A stretch of DNA of 5,176 bases from positions 1 through 5,176 of the forward strand of contig NMQN01000218.1 of the NCBI GenBank assembly GCA_003575245.1. The letters are read 5' to 3'. Position 1 is the stretch's first letter. Each line of letters opens with the position of its first letter. The notes beneath the pieces were generated by a model. The model saw nothing but the letters and a program-made list of their open reading frames with translations, had not been told where the DNA came from and did not search any database. This stretch comes from Candidatus Atribacteria bacterium 1244-E10-H5-B2. Its GTDB lineage: Bacteria > Atribacterota > JS1 > SB-45 > 34-128. The position numbers and the translations under genes were made by a program. Of the stretch, positions 4,480 to 5,176 are shown piece after piece.

Positions 4480-4911
4480 TTAAGTCTTAATGTTAATATT
4501 TATGACACGATGTTTATCTATTAACATTAAGGTTTTTTCCTTCCCTCTTTCAGTTAGCCTTATTCCTTGCCAACTTACATATGCTGCTTTAATCAGTTCT
4601 ATAAGTCCTTTATCCTGTAGATTTTGCAAGCTCCTTGTAAGCGTCACCTGTTCTTTGTTATTTTTACCTTTGAAACAATGTTGTTTTGAGCAAGCAATTT
4701 TGTAATAATCTGTTTCACATTTAAAATAGCTTAATAGTATTTCAGTTCTAAATAAGTATCGCCAATACAGATCATTTTTATCTTCTAATTTTTTATCCTG
4801 TATTGCATAAGCCCCCAATAAATCTAATCCACTATTGTTATGATAAATAGTTTTTTTATAAGTCTGTGTCAATATCCACTTCTGCAATTTACTTAGTCTT
4901 TCTTTTACCAT
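4480..4911 (-). CDS. Winged-helix DNA-binding protein, unknown target
   Basis: This 143-residue protein starts MVKERLSKLQKWIL. It has a central segment with YLFRTEILLSYF (52-63), a probable recognition helix VTLTRSLQNLQDKGLIEL (89-106), and a wing-like WQGIRLTERGKEK (114-126). This order is typical of MarR/PadR-like winged helices, and similar proteins starting with an LSKLQKWIL block occur in Gram-positive mobile elements, by recollection. Three cysteines (65, 74, 79) lie just before the recognition helix and could bind metal or sense redox, but no standard metal motif is complete. AAAGGA stands a few bases upstream of the ATG at 4911. It is the first gene of the right-hand group and may regulate it. 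Its target cannot be told. Confidence 0.65.
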   Translation of the reverse strand: MVKERLSKLQKWILTQTYKKTIYHNNSGLDLLGAYAIQDKKLEDKNDLYWRYLFRTEILLSYFKCETDYYKIACSKQHCFKGKNNKEQVTLTRSLQNLQDKGLIELIKAAYVSWQGIRLTERGKEKTLMLIDKHRVININIKT

Positions 4912-4934
4912 TTATTAATCCTTTTTATTTATTT

Positions 4935-4965
4935 ATTATTTTGCTTTTTATAGCTTAAATATCAA
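4935..4965 (-). promoter_or_regulatory. Weak candidate promoter of the winged-helix gene
   Basis: On the minus strand TTGATA (4960-4965) and AATAAT (4935-4940) match the consensus at five of six positions each, but the 19-base spacer is longer than optimal. It sits 24 bases upstream of the start codon. The surrounding DNA is so A+T rich that the match carries limited weight. Confidence 0.3.
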
Positions 4966-4976
4966 TTTTAAGGCTT

Positions 4977-5054
4977 TTAATACACCCCTATTAAATCAAC
5001 GATATAATGCCTCAAACAGCCTTTTAAATGCTTATAAAGGCAAATTAACCTCCT
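4977..5054 (-). other. Orphan Shine-Dalgarno site, start-less frame and hairpin
   Basis: AGGAGG (5049-5054, minus strand) is as strong as any ribosome site in the window, yet no gene follows. The TTG at 5043, five bases further on, opens a frame of only three codons. Another frame is open from the Shine-Dalgarno site to a TAA at 4977 (23 codons, with LYKHLKGCLRHYIVDLIGVY) but has no ATG, GTG or suitably placed TTG. GCCTTT/AAAGGC (5019-5041) can form a six-pair hairpin right after the site. It could be a decayed small gene or a leader element for the winged-helix gene. Confidence 0.3.
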
Positions 5055-5067
5055 ATACACTATCTTA

Positions 5068-5176
5068 TTATCTGATACCAATCTTAAGGTCCTTAATCCT
5101 TTTTTCTAACCTATCTGTAAACTCTCCTGTTACCTCTGCTGTTCTTTCCTTTGCTCTCTCAACAGTCAAACCCTCT
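5068..5176 (-). CDS. C-terminal end of a gene entering from the right edge
   Basis: The last 35 codons of a minus-strand frame run from the window edge to a TAA at 5068-5070, reading EGLTVERAKERTAEVTGEFT and then DRLEKRIKDLKIGIR. The heptad-like, charged sequence suggests a helical or coiled-coil end. It has the same strand as all other protein genes and is free of stops, while the other two minus-strand frames are broken. Too little is visible for a family call. The truncation is by the window, not by mutation. Confidence 0.5.
   Translation of the reverse strand, partial: EGLTVERAKERTAEVTGEFTDRLEKRIKDLKIGIR

Noticed and set aside
4490..4705. Plus-strand 71-codon frame
   Set aside because: Antisense of the winged-helix gene; no ribosome site and no recognisable product.
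2914..5068. Shared 11-mer CACTATCTTAT (minus at 2914-2924, plus at 5058-5068)
   Set aside because: Several 11-base matches are expected by chance in 5 kb of A+T-rich DNA; no supporting symmetry.

Overview
The window is low-G+C bacterial DNA, roughly one third G+C by eye. It has clear Shine-Dalgarno sites on some genes and sigma70/sigmaA-type promoter elements. Gene content and style suggest a Bacillota-like (clostridial) host, but this is an inference from style and no marker gene fixes the taxon. All protein genes lie on the minus strand. The gene set (replication initiator, ParA, small centromere-binding protein, stand-alone type IIB topoisomerase-like protein, small regulators) is that of a plasmid or plasmid-like integrative element. 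No integrase, relaxase or transposase is visible.

Layout from left to right: a plus-strand tRNA at 158-243 with a leucine-type class II body, a long variable arm and an aspartate (GUC) anticodon; a gene-poor stretch to 557 with two hairpins and a small G+C-richer island; then the operon parA -> parB-like -> rep, read right to left. ParA (1964-2905) carries a MerR/excisionase-type helix-turn-helix in front of a Walker ATPase. The parB-like gene (1483-1971) overlaps it by 8 bases and encodes a disordered tail plus a ribbon-helix-helix-like domain. The rep gene (558-1442) encodes a winged-helix initiator-like protein. A divergent, apparently regulatory stretch (2906-3202) lies upstream of parA. 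Further right are a 61-residue Lys/Arg-rich protein (3203-3388), a 273-residue Spo11/TopoVI-A-like 'Mini-A' protein (3441-4262), a winged-helix protein (4480-4911), and the last 35 codons of a gene that enters from the right edge (5068-5176).

Three observations stand out. (1) The tRNA combines a Leu-like body and discriminator A73 with an Asp anticodon loop (GUC plus C38). (2) Two sets of DNA repeats are embedded in coding sequence for interdomain linkers. One is a cluster of TGTGACG/CGTCACA palindromes in rep. The other is a TGTAATATT array in parB with an exact 18-bp duplicate in front of rep. Both look like binding sites (iterons, origin, centromere or operator) rather than products of protein selection. 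(3) The Mini-A protein has the catalytic tyrosine region and full Toprim residues but no visible B subunit.

Working model (inference): ParA and the parB-like protein segregate the replicon, the TGTAATATT sites are the centromere and/or rep operator, the in-gene palindromes in rep are initiator sites, and Mini-A acts on DNA topology or strand breakage during replication or partition.
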